37,564 nucleotides of DNA from a virus, in IMG/VR virus record IMGVR_UViG_3300028895_000085, positions 1-37,564 of that record. One strand, written 5' to 3'. Positions 1-8,914 of the stretch are shown piece after piece. The notes below the pieces were generated by a model. It saw nothing but the letters and a program-made list of their open reading frames with translations. It was not told where the DNA came from and searched no databases. Numbering within the stretch: the first letter of the stretch is position 1; each line of letters begins with the position of its first letter. Both the position numbers and the translations under genes were made by a program.

Positions 1-38
1 CTCCACCTATAGTCCCGCCCCCGCCACCCCCTATATTT

Positions 39-491
39 GTGGGTGCGGATGAGAAGAAGCGTGATAACGATCTCGGTGCCGAGATCATCACCATGCTATC
101 CAAGATCATCCGCATCACGTACGTGCCCGGCTGGCAGGAGATGCTGTACAAGTTCAAGGCAGCGGTCCAGCCGGGTGGTGTGGTGGATGCAGGGCGGCTA
201 CCATACTCGGCATCAGGTCCCAATCTGATGAGGCACGTGGGCAAGAAGTATGCACCGCTGGCCTGTCTGTACACACGGTTGACCTGGATCATCGTGTCCT
301 TCTGGCAGATCGTGTTGCATGATGAGGGTGGTGAGGAGGACATCAGGTACAGCGTCCAAGAGGTGGTGGATCTCATCGAGCACAAGGACGAACGTGGTAA
401 TCAGTACCATCTACAACAGATCCTGTCACGGTGTAACGTGGTGGGGAACGAACGCGACGGTTACGAACTCGAATGGCGGGGGACATTGTAA
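39..491 (+). CDS. hypothetical protein, possibly 5'-partial
   Basis: Unrecognised protein of about 150 residues. A GTG at 39 is the first start codon inside the window, but no Shine-Dalgarno precedes it and the frame stays open to base 3, reading through a proline-rich stretch (PPPPPP) like the one at the N-terminus of the ATPase at 4466. The true start may therefore lie off the left edge. If the molecule closes from 37564 to 1, an in-frame TAA at 37543 would make 39 the first usable start. Codon use matches the downstream genes, and the stop overlaps the next start (TAATG). A hydrophobic helix near residues 78-92 (LTWIIVSFWQIVL) may be buried or membrane-associated. Function unknown. Confidence 0.6.
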   Translation: MGADEKKRDNDLGAEIITMLSKIIRITYVPGWQEMLYKFKAAVQPGGVVDAGRLPYSASGPNLMRHVGKKYAPLACLYTRLTWIIVSFWQIVLHDEGGEEDIRYSVQEVVDLIEHKDERGNQYHLQQILSRCNVVGNERDGYELEWRGTL

Positions 492-658
492 TGGCAGCAG
501 ATGCTGACGACAAGGCCGCATGCACCGCGTTCCTGAAACACATTGAGGACCTGATTGCGGCGAAGTATGACTATCTCACCGACATGTGCGTGGAGAATGA
601 CATCGCACTGGATGATGCACGGAAGCGGTTCATGGATCTCATGCTGGAGCAGTACTGA
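491..658 (+). CDS. small hypothetical protein (55 aa)
   Basis: Small, acidic, largely helical protein wedged between the first gene and the DNA polymerase. I chose the ATG at 491 because it overlaps the previous stop (TAATG) and follows a GGGGGAC Shine-Dalgarno-like run. An upstream in-frame start at 473 has weaker support. Its TGA overlaps the polymerase ATG (ATGA), so translation of the two is probably coupled. No motif recognised; it may be a replication accessory peptide, but only position suggests this. Confidence 0.6.
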   Translation: MAADADDKAACTAFLKHIEDLIAAKYDYLTDMCVENDIALDDARKRFMDLMLEQY

Positions 659-2724
659 TGGAACTGTACCAACAGGTACTACAATCAGCCGGGTTTCCAA
701 CGGACGTGCTCGTGCTCGACTGGGAAACCTATGCGGACGATGAATACAATCTTCGCAAGAAGGACATCTACTACCCGGACTACGTGGCCGACGATCGGTT
801 CGAGATCCTTGGGCTCGGGTACCATCGGCTACCGGAACAGGGTAAGCCGTCGATGTTCATGCCCGCCCATGATCCGGGGCACATCGAGGAGATCGTGCGG
901 CTGATGAAACACTGGTACGGTGACAACCTGGAACGGTGCACGGTGTCCGGTCAGAACCTGTTCTTCGATCTGCTTGTGCTGCGTGAGAAGTACGGGATCA
1001 CACCCAGGTACACCGTCGATACCCTGGACCTGTCACGCCACCTGGATGCACGTGACCGGCATGACCTGGGACACAACGCCAAGAAGTATGGGGCGGCAAA
1101 GCCGAAGGGCGACACCAAACGGTTCTTCGGGTTACGCCCACGCACGATGGTCGAGAAGGACTGGCAGGATATCGAGGAGTACTGCTGCGGCGACATCGAT
1201 ATCACTGCCTACCTTCTCAAGTTGCTGTTGCCGAAGATCACTAGGCCTAATGTGGAACTGCGACTGGCGTGTCAGACGCTGCGGATGTTCCTCGACCCGC
1301 ACATTACGATCGACATGGAACTCGGCGAACGGTTGGCACGGGACATGACTGCGGAAATCACCAACGTCGTTGAGGCGACACGTAAGCATAGCATCCTGTC
1401 TGTGCTGCCGCCGTCTCCTGGTATGCGTAGACCACCGAAGGTACGCATGATCGAGCACGAGGACATCTCCAAGAATGGGTTGTTCTCGAACCTGCTGCGA
1501 CAGGCCCTGCCCGAAGGTGAGGACATCCCGATGAAGCAGGGCAAGAACGAGATGATCCCTGCGTTCTCCAAGGATGACGACGGGTGTAAGCACCTGCTGG
1601 CTCACAGTGTCCCGGCTGTCCGTGACCTGATGGAAGCCCGGCTGGCCATCAAGTCCTGGCCCACGCACATCAAGCGGGTCAAGCGGATCATGCGGCAAGC
1701 CCTGTGCAGGGATGGGATGTTCGGCATCCCGCTGAAATACTACGGCGGGCACACCGGTCGGTACTCCGGGGCGGGTGGCGTCAACGCCCAGAACTTCGGT
1801 GCTCGTGATGTGCACGAGTTGATTAAGCAGGTCGGCAAGATGCTGCGGGCAGAGTATGGGTACCTCATGGGTACCGGCGACTTGTCGCAGATCGAAGCAC
1901 GCAAGATTGCATGGCTTGCTGGGCAGACAGATCTGGTGGATCAGTTCGCTGCGGGTGTCGACATCTACTCGGACTTCGCCCAGAATAACATCTTCCACCA
2001 GGAGACACGCAAGCCCACTGATGAGGAGTGGGAGAATGACCCGGAGTTCGCCAAGCAGTTGAGCATTCGACGTGACTTCGGCAAGGAAGTTATCCTGGCC
2101 TGCGGGTACGGCATGGGTGGCACCACGTTCTACATCCGGTGCCGACAGAACAAGGGCCTGCGTCCGCTATTCGACAATGGCACGTACGACGCTGCGTTCT
2201 GCCATCACCTCGTGAAGCTATACCGTGGCCGATATACCAAGATCATCTCGTACTGGGGTGAGCTTGAGCGTGCGTTCCGGTTCGTCACCAAGTACCCGGA
2301 CCAGACGACAAAGGTGATGCACAACGGCCATGGCATTGAGTTCTATAACGAGAACGACATCACCATCCTGCGGCTGCCATCGGGCCGGTGCATGTTCTAC
2401 CCCAAGGCTCGGGTCGACGCTGAGGGTAAGCTGTCCTACACCACGGGCAAGGTCAAGTACCACCTGTATGGCGGGAAGTTGGCAGAGAACGTGACGCAGG
2501 CCAGTGCTCGTGACGTGTTCGGTGACGGGCTGTTGCGGCTTGAGGACAACGGGTTCATCGTTCTATTCAGCGTACACGATCAGGCTATCACGCTGATCCG
2601 TGATGACGATCAGGCCGAGGAACGGCTGGCCGAGATGCACCGGCTACAAACTGTGATCGAGCCGTGGTATGAAGGCCTGCCAGTCGCTACTGAGGGCAAG
2701 CTGGTGAAATGTTATGAAAAGTAA
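658..2724 (+). CDS. polA: family A DNA polymerase with 3'-5' exonuclease domain
   Basis: Phage replicative polymerase of the PolA/T7 gp5 type, 688 residues, without the 5'-nuclease domain of bacterial Pol I. The exonuclease motifs are intact: ExoI D21-x-E23, ExoII N100 to D104 (NLFFD), and ExoIII Y175-x3-D179. Polymerase motif A is DLSQIEAR from D408. Motif B/O-helix has R472, K476 and Y484-G485. Aligning by the R-x3-K-x7-YG spacing puts leucine (L480) at the position of E. coli Phe762. Motif C reads SVHDQ (H640, D641, Q642) where the family norm is HDE. Both core aspartates are present, so the enzyme is probably active. The start overlaps the upstream TGA. The next gene begins inside its 3' end, giving a compact replication operon. 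Confidence 0.96.
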   Translation: MELYQQVLQSAGFPTDVLVLDWETYADDEYNLRKKDIYYPDYVADDRFEILGLGYHRLPEQGKPSMFMPAHDPGHIEEIVRLMKHWYGDNLERCTVSGQNLFFDLLVLREKYGITPRYTVDTLDLSRHLDARDRHDLGHNAKKYGAAKPKGDTKRFFGLRPRTMVEKDWQDIEEYCCGDIDITAYLLKLLLPKITRPNVELRLACQTLRMFLDPHITIDMELGERLARDMTAEITNVVEATRKHSILSVLPPSPGMRRPPKVRMIEHEDISKNGLFSNLLRQALPEGEDIPMKQGKNEMIPAFSKDDDGCKHLLAHSVPAVRDLMEARLAIKSWPTHIKRVKRIMRQALCRDGMFGIPLKYYGGHTGRYSGAGGVNAQNFGARDVHELIKQVGKMLRAEYGYLMGTGDLSQIEARKIAWLAGQTDLVDQFAAGVDIYSDFAQNNIFHQETRKPTDEEWENDPEFAKQLSIRRDFGKEVILACGYGMGGTTFYIRCRQNKGLRPLFDNGTYDAAFCHHLVKLYRGRYTKIISYWGELERAFRFVTKYPDQTTKVMHNGHGIEFYNENDITILRLPSGRCMFYPKARVDAEGKLSYTTGKVKYHLYGGKLAENVTQASARDVFGDGLLRLEDNGFIVLFSVHDQAITLIRDDDQAEERLAEMHRLQTVIEPWYEGLPVATEGKLVKCYEK

Positions 2725-3223
2725 AGGGAAACAAGGACATGCAATTGACAGGGCGAAACTGGCCAGGAATGCAAAGCCACTCGGGGAACTCATCACAGGG
2801 ACAGCCGCAGCAAGACGTTCGGGTGTGCCCCCGGTCCCCATTGTACATGGAAACAGCAAACGGGTCGAGGATCGAGGGCGAACAGACAAACGGAAACGCA
2901 GTAGTGGGCGGGAGGCACAAGTCCTTCACGACTGCCTCAAGTCACTTCACTCGCTTGAAGTTTTCGCGTGGCGGAATAACACCGGGACACTCTGGACGAA
3001 CGGCCAGCCGGTGAGCTTTGGATACCCTGGGTCCCCGGATATCATCGGTGTTCTGCCAAATGGCAGGTTCCTAGGGGTAGAGTGCAAGAGTGCTACAGGC
3101 CGACAGTCGGCCAAGCAAAAGAAGTTTGAAGCGAAGCTAGGCACGAACAAGGGTTTGTATATCCTTGCACGTAGTGCCGATGAGATGCTGAGGAGATTGA
3201 AACCATGCCTACCCGAGAGTTGA
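2714..3223 (+). CDS. VRR-NUC domain nuclease
   Basis: A 169-residue PD-(D/E)XK superfamily nuclease of the VRR-NUC type, a family related to Holliday-junction resolvases and the FAN1 nuclease domain. The basic N-terminal 60 residues look disordered. The catalytic core is E67 in the first helix (REAQVLHDCL), GSPDI with D109, then GVECKS with E123 and K125, and a following Gln-rich helix (RQSAKQKKF). In phages these proteins cut branched or structured DNA during recombination or before packaging. The start lies 11 bases inside the polymerase gene with a GGTGAA site upstream. The 3' end overlaps the RecB-like nuclease gene. The exact substrate is inferred. Confidence 0.9.
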   Translation: MKSKGKQGHAIDRAKLARNAKPLGELITGTAAARRSGVPPVPIVHGNSKRVEDRGRTDKRKRSSGREAQVLHDCLKSLHSLEVFAWRNNTGTLWTNGQPVSFGYPGSPDIIGVLPNGRFLGVECKSATGRQSAKQKKFEAKLGTNKGLYILARSADEMLRRLKPCLPES

Positions 3224-4455
3224 GACTGTCGGCAAGCTCCAACGCGGACTTCCTGGCATGTCAGATGCGGTACTGGTTGTCCAAGATCTGCGGCCTGCGG
3301 GCCTCAGAAGAGAAGGACAGCACCCGAATCGGAAGCCTGTGGCACAAGTGTCACGAGTGTATCGAGCTACCGCCGGAGTCATTCTGCCCCAGGTGTGCGA
3401 AGCGGGAAGAGGTTGACCCCGCATGCTACATCTGTGACGGCACCGGGCGTGTGCCCAAGAACACCATGGACGTCGTCCAACGGTACCTCAACATGAAGTA
3501 CAGCACCACCCCGGACAACGTCACCGCTGATGACTGGGCGATCGAGCGTGTGCAGTTGCTGCACTCCCTGGTCGGGCACCAGTGGTACTACGGCGAGTGT
3601 GAGAAAGAGTTCGAGGTGATCGGCAGCGAGATCAAGTTCGAGCTACCTGTGTATAAGCCGGGTGGTCGGAAGAAACTGTCGAAGACGGTATTTGTCATCA
3701 AGATCGACCGGCTCGTGCGGCACAAACCTACTGGTCTCGTGTATGTGTGGGAGCGGAAGTCGACGGCACGATCGCTGAATGAGGACTACTGGCAGGGTCT
3801 CACCACTGGTGACCAGGTAATGGGGTACATCTTCGGTGCACGCAGGGCCCAGCAGATGGGACTGCTCAAGCCCTACGGTGTCGAGCCCGCTGATCCGCTG
3901 ATTGCCGGTGCCTACTGTGACGTGTGGCACAAGCCCACGATCAAGCCCAAGACCCTGAGCCAGAAGGATACCAAGACGTTCCGTGAGACCGGGGAGTACT
4001 TCGGTCAGACGTTCCGCCTTGAGTACTCGGACAATGGCCACGAGGTCAAGACCGTCCTCGTCGATGGGGAGCGGGCTGCGGTCACACAGGGCAAGGGCGG
4101 CATCTCAATTCACGAGACGCCTGCCATGTACGGTGCCCGGTTGCTCCGTGACGTCACCGAACGTCCCGAGTTCTACTTCGGCCAGCGTGCCCTGTGCCGT
4201 ACCGATCAGGAACTGGAGCAGTTCGCTGCCAAGCTACCGAGGATCGCACAACAGATCCGCTACGTCGAACGTAACGACCTGTGGATCGAGAACAAGAGTG
4301 CGTGCACGGCAACGTTCCGATGTGAGTTCTGCGACCTGTGTCGCAGTGGTGTTCAGTACCGGCCTGGGGATCAGGCACCCGTAGGGTATAAGCTCGGGTG
4401 GGGGTCGACGCCTCCGGTGCCCAAGCTGGACGGACAAGAAATCGAACTTGGTTAG
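3205..4455 (+). CDS. RecB-like PD-(D/E)XK nuclease with Cys cluster (Cas4/AddB-like)
   Basis: A 416-residue nuclease of the RecB/Cas4/PDDEXK_1 class. Visible motifs are H47 in SLWHKCHE, D168 in VIKIDRL, E183 and K185 in VWERKS, and a QxxxY-like helix near residues 203-208. A lone N-terminal cysteine (C19, in FLACQMRYW) plus C367, C373, C376 and C379 near the C-terminus match the split arrangement that binds [4Fe-4S] in AddB and Cas4. An extra CxxC...CxxCxG knuckle (C61, C64, C74, C77) resembling a DnaJ zinc repeat is inserted after the conserved His. Its likely role is DNA end resection beside the Sak4-like ATPase. Fe-S and zinc binding are inferred from spacing only. Confidence 0.88.
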   Translation: MPTRELRLSASSNADFLACQMRYWLSKICGLRASEEKDSTRIGSLWHKCHECIELPPESFCPRCAKREEVDPACYICDGTGRVPKNTMDVVQRYLNMKYSTTPDNVTADDWAIERVQLLHSLVGHQWYYGECEKEFEVIGSEIKFELPVYKPGGRKKLSKTVFVIKIDRLVRHKPTGLVYVWERKSTARSLNEDYWQGLTTGDQVMGYIFGARRAQQMGLLKPYGVEPADPLIAGAYCDVWHKPTIKPKTLSQKDTKTFRETGEYFGQTFRLEYSDNGHEVKTVLVDGERAAVTQGKGGISIHETPAMYGARLLRDVTERPEFYFGQRALCRTDQELEQFAAKLPRIAQQIRYVERNDLWIENKSACTATFRCEFCDLCRSGVQYRPGDQAPVGYKLGWGSTPPVPKLDGQEIELG

Positions 4456-4465
4456 GAGACAGACT

Positions 4466-5326
4466 ATGTCATCAGCACCACCTCCACCTCCGGCACCCCC
4501 GAAGGCACCACCGGCGGCACCGCCTGTGTCCAGTGGGGCTGCCATCTCCACCAAGACCTTCACGGTCGCAGCATGGACCGGCGAAGGCGAGGGGGAGAAG
4601 GTCATCCTCTACGGCCCGAGCGGTATGGGCAAGACGACGCTCGCTGCCATGGCACCGGAGCCGGTGTTCATCGGCTGCGATGATGGCGGGCGTAAGATCT
4701 GCAACCCGCTCACCGGCCAGCCCGTGCTGCACGTACCTGGCGTTGAGAACTTCGCCGATGTGCGTGGGGCCCTGCACTCCCCGGTGTTCGACGACCACAA
4801 GACCGTCGTGATCGACACCGCCACGGAGTTGCAGCACTGGTGCCTACCCCACATGTTCGCCACCATCAAGCATGACAAGGGACATGCGGTGAAGAACATC
4901 GAGGGGTACGGGTTCGGCAAGGGGTACCGGCACATGTACGACACGATGCACGCCGTACTCGCTGATCTCGACGCCCTCGTCCGTAGGGGCAAGAATGTCA
5001 TCCTGATCTGCCAAGCGGCGTCGATGCAGGAGACCAACACAAGCGGTGAGAACTACTTCAAGGACGGGCCGGATCTGTTCCATACGGACAAGAACAGTAT
5101 CCGCAACGACTACATTGCGTGGTCGGATCACGTGTTCCGCATCACGTGGGAGAATGCTGTCATCGACAAGCGGAAGATCTCCCCGGTGCAGGGACGTATG
5201 GTGAACACGCGACCGGATGCGTCGTTCTTTGCCAAAAGCCGTGGTCCCAAGTTCGCTGACTACCCGGCTGTCACGTTCTCGGGACCCAATGACAATTCAT
5301 TGTGGAGGATCATGTTCGGTGCATGA
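4466..5326 (+). CDS. Sak4-like RecA-fold ATPase (AAA_24)
   Basis: A 286-residue nucleotide-binding protein of the AAA_24 / phage Sak4 type. These are RecA/Rad51-core recombinases that anneal or exchange single strands with help from an ssDNA-binding protein. The start at 4466 follows AGGAGA; an in-frame TTG at 4448 lacks such a site. A proline/alanine-rich N-terminus (about residues 5-20) precedes the Walker A motif GPSGMGKT (50-57). Walker B is VVIDT (about 114-118), and a later strand NVILICQA fits the sensor position. The gene sits between the RecB-like nuclease and a candidate SSB, the usual neighbourhood of Sak4 proteins. It overlaps the next gene. Confidence 0.86.
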   Translation: MSSAPPPPPAPPKAPPAAPPVSSGAAISTKTFTVAAWTGEGEGEKVILYGPSGMGKTTLAAMAPEPVFIGCDDGGRKICNPLTGQPVLHVPGVENFADVRGALHSPVFDDHKTVVIDTATELQHWCLPHMFATIKHDKGHAVKNIEGYGFGKGYRHMYDTMHAVLADLDALVRRGKNVILICQAASMQETNTSGENYFKDGPDLFHTDKNSIRNDYIAWSDHVFRITWENAVIDKRKISPVQGRMVNTRPDASFFAKSRGPKFADYPAVTFSGPNDNSLWRIMFGA

Positions 5327-5603
5327 GGACGCGATCGCAAAAGGTACCATCGTCGGCGGGCAGACGCCCGGCCGGAACGAGCCGTGCCCGTGCGGGTCAG
5401 GGCTCAAGTTCAAGAAGTGTCACAACAACCCGGTCTTCAAGCAGACCGCATTCGAGGAGGCCAAGAAAGCGTACGCTGCAATGATGGCGTATCAGATCGC
5501 CAAGGCTGTGGCGAAGCGGGACGGGACACCTGAGCCTGCCAAACAACTCAACGTGTGGGACGTGAACGAGCAAGAGTCTAATGAGGAGAGCAAGCATGAG
5601 TAA
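5319..5603 (+). CDS. SEC-C motif zinc-binding small protein
   Basis: A 94-residue protein with a clear SEC-C motif, PGRNEPCPCGSG...KKCH, that is CxCx8CH, the zinc-binding module found at the C-terminus of SecA and in many small proteins. I chose the GTG at 5319 because GGAGG lies about 10 bases upstream and it gives a short overlap with the preceding gene. Earlier in-frame starts would read far into the ATPase gene. The rest is a helix (FEEAKKAYAAMMAYQIAKAVAK) and an acidic tail. The gene overlaps the next one by 8 bases. Its role beside the recombination genes is unknown; SEC-C often mediates protein contacts. Confidence 0.82.
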   Translation: MHEDAIAKGTIVGGQTPGRNEPCPCGSGLKFKKCHNNPVFKQTAFEEAKKAYAAMMAYQIAKAVAKRDGTPEPAKQLNVWDVNEQESNEESKHE

Positions 5604-6444
5604 CATTGACAGAGTCGGCAGTTTCCGTGGCAAGATCGTTGACCGTGCCATCGGCGAATCGACCGGTGGGTATCCGCAGGCTATCCTGCAGTTGGAAGCC
5701 TCCGAGATGTGGGACGTCGAGAACGGGGTGTGGGTGCCCTGGAACTTCGACGAGGTCGAGACCATCGCGTACCTCGTTCTGTTCGGCAAGAGCGGCAAGC
5801 CGACAGCGAGTGCCCGTCAGTTGATGAAGGCCACAGGCTGGGACGGTGTGGCGTTCCTCGACATTCAGGAGAACACCGAACTCAAGGATCAGATCCAGTG
5901 GCGGATGGAGGAGAACACGTGGGAGGGCAACACCACGATCCGGTGTCAGTGGATCGACGAGTACGACGCCGTCCCCGGCAAGAAGGTCAAGAAGCTGGAC
6001 AAGGGGGACATCGCCAAACTGCAGGCCAAGTTCGCTGGCGGGCTGCAGCAACTGAGCGGTGGGCCCAAGCCGAAGTCGGCACCGCCCGCTGCCCCGCAGC
6101 AGGCACCCGCTCCGGCCGCTGCTCCGGCTCCGGCACCCGAGCCTCCGTTCGAGCCCGATCCGCCTGCCGCCGAGCCGCCCGCTGCCCCGGAGCCCCCGGC
6201 ACCGCCTGCCGCTCCCGAGCCTCCGAAAGAGGAGAAGCCCAAGGCGACTCGCAAGCGTAAGCCCAAGGCGATCGACATGAACACCGCCTGGACGAAGTGC
6301 TTTGAGGCTGGCAAGGCTGCCGGTAAGACCGACGTCGAGATCACGCAGATCTGGACGGGCATCGTCACGGAAGCCGGTGGCAATGATGCGGTTGGCAAGG
6401 ACTGGAACCCGATCAAGGATGCGTTCGAGCAGGCCATCGCGTAG
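5596..6444 (+). CDS. candidate ssDNA-binding / recombination accessory protein
   Basis: A 282-residue protein in three parts: a beta-rich N-terminal domain (about 1-145), a long Pro/Ala/Glu linker (about 160-225), and a basic stretch (TRKRKPKAIDM) followed by a small helical C-terminal domain. The ATG at 5596 follows GAGGAG. Its position next to a Sak4-like ATPase and ahead of the primase suggests a DUF669-like or single-strand-binding role, because such partners are usually co-encoded. I see no acidic SSB tail and no diagnostic OB-fold signature, so this is inference. It is followed by a GC-rich hairpin before the primase gene. Confidence 0.5.
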   Translation: MSNIDRVGSFRGKIVDRAIGESTGGYPQAILQLEASEMWDVENGVWVPWNFDEVETIAYLVLFGKSGKPTASARQLMKATGWDGVAFLDIQENTELKDQIQWRMEENTWEGNTTIRCQWIDEYDAVPGKKVKKLDKGDIAKLQAKFAGGLQQLSGGPKPKSAPPAAPQQAPAPAAAPAPAPEPPFEPDPPAAEPPAAPEPPAPPAAPEPPKEEKPKATRKRKPKAIDMNTAWTKCFEAGKAAGKTDVEITQIWTGIVTEAGGNDAVGKDWNPIKDAFEQAIA

Positions 6445-6460
6445 TTTCGTGTCTGGTAAC

Positions 6461-6487
6461 GGGGGACAAGGACGTCCCCCTTCTTTG
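6461..6487 (+). terminator. hairpin, possible intrinsic terminator or attenuator
   Basis: Perfect 7-bp stem GGGGGAC (6461-6467) and GTCCCCC (6474-6480) with a 6-base loop, followed by TTCTTT. It lies in the 53-base gap between the linker-rich protein and the primase, the only real gap in this part of the operon. The T tract is short, so it may attenuate rather than fully stop transcription. Confidence 0.5.
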
Positions 6488-6497
6488 GGAGTAACCT

Positions 6498-8759
6498 ATG
6501 TCTGTGGACTTTGAAAGTATTGCAGTAGCAACGCGGGCCAACATGACGCCAGCCATGGCTGCCGTTCTAGTCGAGCAACTAGGCGACACCACCACGGTTG
6601 AGGCGATCGATAGGCTCGGCGTCGGGTACTACCCGGCAGAGAACGCATGGGTATTTCCAGAGCGGGACGAGACCGGAAAGATTGTTGGCTTGACCAAGCG
6701 GTACGAAAGTGGAAAGAAGATCGCATGGAAGGGATCGAAACGAGGGCTGTCTTATGAATGTCTCGGTATTCGACAAAAGGGCGGGGACGTTCAACCCCGC
6801 AACTTTATCCGGGTCGGTTTGGCTGAGGTACCATGCCCTATATGTGGGCGGGAGAATGACGGGTGCTTGGTTAGTGACGAGAACCCCGCTGACCCTGGTG
6901 CGGTCGTATGCGTACGAACGCCCAAAGGTGCAGTCAAGCCGCTTCCGCATGCGGGGTACCTACATCACCGTCACACCGACGCTGGTGTTAGAGGACGGCG
7001 AGTTCAGGTACTACCTACATCGGATCGGCCCACTGTTGTTACTGAGGGTTCATCTGATGGACTCACTGCGATGGGTATCAAGTACGTTGCAGTCGGCATG
7101 CCGCAGGCAGGTGCGGCGACACGAGCCCTATGTGACCTCGTTAGGGGCCGTGAAGTTATCATCGTCGGTGACAGGGACGCCCACGGCGTGGGGCAAGCGA
7201 GTCTTGAGAGTACCTTCCAGACTCTGCTACCTGCTTGCAAAAGCGTGGTTAAGGTGCTGCCGCCGGAACCGTTTAAGGACCTCCGGGGTTGGAATCCCAC
7301 CGCAGCACAGTTTGAGAAGCATGTTCAGGAAGTTGGTGACACGCAAAAGCTGACCACAGTGCTGGACAGTGACGCACCGTACGACATGCTCAAATCCTGG
7401 GTGCAGAACACGCACGTGTACCGTGGGCATCGCATCCTCCACTACCTGCAGGAGGAGTTCTACAAGTGGAGCGGCAACAAGTACCGGAAGATCACGCAGT
7501 CCGAACTACGGCAGGCGTGGTACGAATGGTTCTCGACGCGACAACTATCGCAGAACTCCAAGAACGGTGTGCAGGTGGTGGACATCAAGCCGAGCTTGAA
7601 CATGATGCGGAACCTTGACGACGCCGCCAAGGCGTACTGTCACGTGCGGGTGGAGGACTCAGCCCATGAACCGCTGATCCTCAAGACAGGTGAGAGCATG
7701 GACCTCACCAGGGCAGTGGTGTTCAAGAATGGTATCTACCATGTGGAGCAGCAGCAGCTTACTCCGATCACACCGGATATCTTTCTGACCACGACGCTGC
7801 CGTACGACTACAACCCGAAGGCACTGTGCAAGCTGTGGGAATGGTTCGTCGCGGACATCTTCAACGGCGATCAGGAGTGCATCGACCTGCTGCAGGAGTG
7901 GATGGGGTACTGCCTTATCGCCTCCAACCACATGCAGTCTATGATGTTCTTCTTCGGCGTGCCGGGATCAGGGAAGTCCACGGTGGGTAAGGTCATGGAG
8001 GCCCTGCTTGGCAACGATCGCACGGCCGCGACCAACACCAACAGTTTCAAGGATCTGTTCGGTCCTGCCGCCCTGATTAACAAGTACGTCGCCATCATGT
8101 CAGAGTCACGTGATACCAATCGCGGCGACATTGACAAGCTGCTACAGGCATGGAAAGCCATCACCGGTGGTGACACGATCAGCGTTCGCAGGTTGTATAA
8201 GAACGCCATGGACGCCCGGCTGTTCTGCCGTCTGATGTACATCGCCAATGACGTGCTACCCTTTGATGACACAAGCCAGGCGATGAGCGGGCGTACGAAT
8301 CTGCTGTACTTCCCGAACAACTACCGTGAGGCCAACCCGGATCGTATGCTTGATACCAAGTTGAAAGCGGAGATCCAGGGCATAGCCCTGTGGGCTATCG
8401 AAGGACTGCGTCGACTGCTGGCCAACGATCGATTCACTCTGCCGGATGCTTCCATGAAGCACCTCGACAACATCAAGGAACTGACCAACCCGATCGGTGC
8501 TATGATCGAGGAGTGCTGTGAGTTCGGCGATATGACTGACTTTCGGGCCAACTGTGCTACGATGTACGACCTGTGGCTTGGGTGGTGCCACAAGACCAAG
8601 ACCAAGAGTGACCTGAGTCGCATCGCGTTCGGTATGAAGTTGGGGAACCTGCAGAGACCGATGATTCGCAAGCAGTACATGGAGGGCGGCAAACGAACAT
8701 GGGCGTACGCTGGTGTACGCATCCGCTCACAAGCCATGGAAGAGTACCTGATGACGTAG
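6498..8759 (+). CDS. primase-helicase (zinc finger, TOPRIM, SF3/D5-type helicase)
   Basis: A 753-residue replication protein that should prime and unwind DNA at the fork. In order: a possible zinc site (C113, C116, C123, C138); a TOPRIM domain with E183 (VTEGSSDG), D225 and D227 (IIVGDRDAHG) and a PFKDLRGW motif near 258-264; a middle domain; then an SF3/P4-D5 type ATPase with Walker A GVPGSGKST (487-495), a Walker B-like VAIMSES segment near 531-537, and a sensor-like YIANDVLPFDD (581-591). The fusion resembles phage/plasmid P4-type primases, although P4 alpha uses a different primase fold. The start has GGGAG upstream. An overlapping 214-codon frame at 6709-7353 is a shadow, because the zinc and TOPRIM motifs lie in this frame. 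Confidence 0.93.
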   Translation: MSVDFESIAVATRANMTPAMAAVLVEQLGDTTTVEAIDRLGVGYYPAENAWVFPERDETGKIVGLTKRYESGKKIAWKGSKRGLSYECLGIRQKGGDVQPRNFIRVGLAEVPCPICGRENDGCLVSDENPADPGAVVCVRTPKGAVKPLPHAGYLHHRHTDAGVRGRRVQVLPTSDRPTVVTEGSSDGLTAMGIKYVAVGMPQAGAATRALCDLVRGREVIIVGDRDAHGVGQASLESTFQTLLPACKSVVKVLPPEPFKDLRGWNPTAAQFEKHVQEVGDTQKLTTVLDSDAPYDMLKSWVQNTHVYRGHRILHYLQEEFYKWSGNKYRKITQSELRQAWYEWFSTRQLSQNSKNGVQVVDIKPSLNMMRNLDDAAKAYCHVRVEDSAHEPLILKTGESMDLTRAVVFKNGIYHVEQQQLTPITPDIFLTTTLPYDYNPKALCKLWEWFVADIFNGDQECIDLLQEWMGYCLIASNHMQSMMFFFGVPGSGKSTVGKVMEALLGNDRTAATNTNSFKDLFGPAALINKYVAIMSESRDTNRGDIDKLLQAWKAITGGDTISVRRLYKNAMDARLFCRLMYIANDVLPFDDTSQAMSGRTNLLYFPNNYREANPDRMLDTKLKAEIQGIALWAIEGLRRLLANDRFTLPDASMKHLDNIKELTNPIGAMIEECCEFGDMTDFRANCATMYDLWLGWCHKTKTKSDLSRIAFGMKLGNLQRPMIRKQYMEGGKRTWAYAGVRIRSQAMEEYLMT

Positions 8760-8767
8760 GAGGCCCT

Positions 8768-8914
8768 GTGCCGTACGAATGTCAAGACTGTTTGGAGGAG
8801 TTCGAGACCCCGTTAGTACGTGGGGGTGGGGAGGGCGACCCAGACTGTCAGGCCACACAGTACTACGTGTGCCCGAATTGTGAATGTGAATCCTTTTTGG
8901 AGATCCAAGAATGA
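8768..8914 (+). CDS. small zinc-ribbon protein (48 aa)
   Basis: Short protein with a CQDC knuckle at the N-terminus and CPNCEC near the C-terminus, spaced like a zinc ribbon. The GTG at 8768 follows a full AGGAGG with good spacing; starting further upstream would read back into the primase gene. Its TGA overlaps the next ATG (ATGA). It is probably a small DNA-, RNA- or protein-binding factor. No family is assigned. Confidence 0.72.
   Translation: MPYECQDCLEEFETPLVRGGGEGDPDCQATQYYVCPNCECESFLEIQE

Noticed and set aside
1132-1998. A 288-codon minus-strand frame inside the polymerase gene
   Set aside because: The plus frame carries all exonuclease and polymerase motifs; the minus frame has no domain pattern or ribosome site.
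6709-7353. A 214-codon plus frame overlapping the primase-helicase, suggesting a frameshift
   Set aside because: The zinc and TOPRIM motifs lie in the long primase frame through this stretch, so no frameshift is needed.
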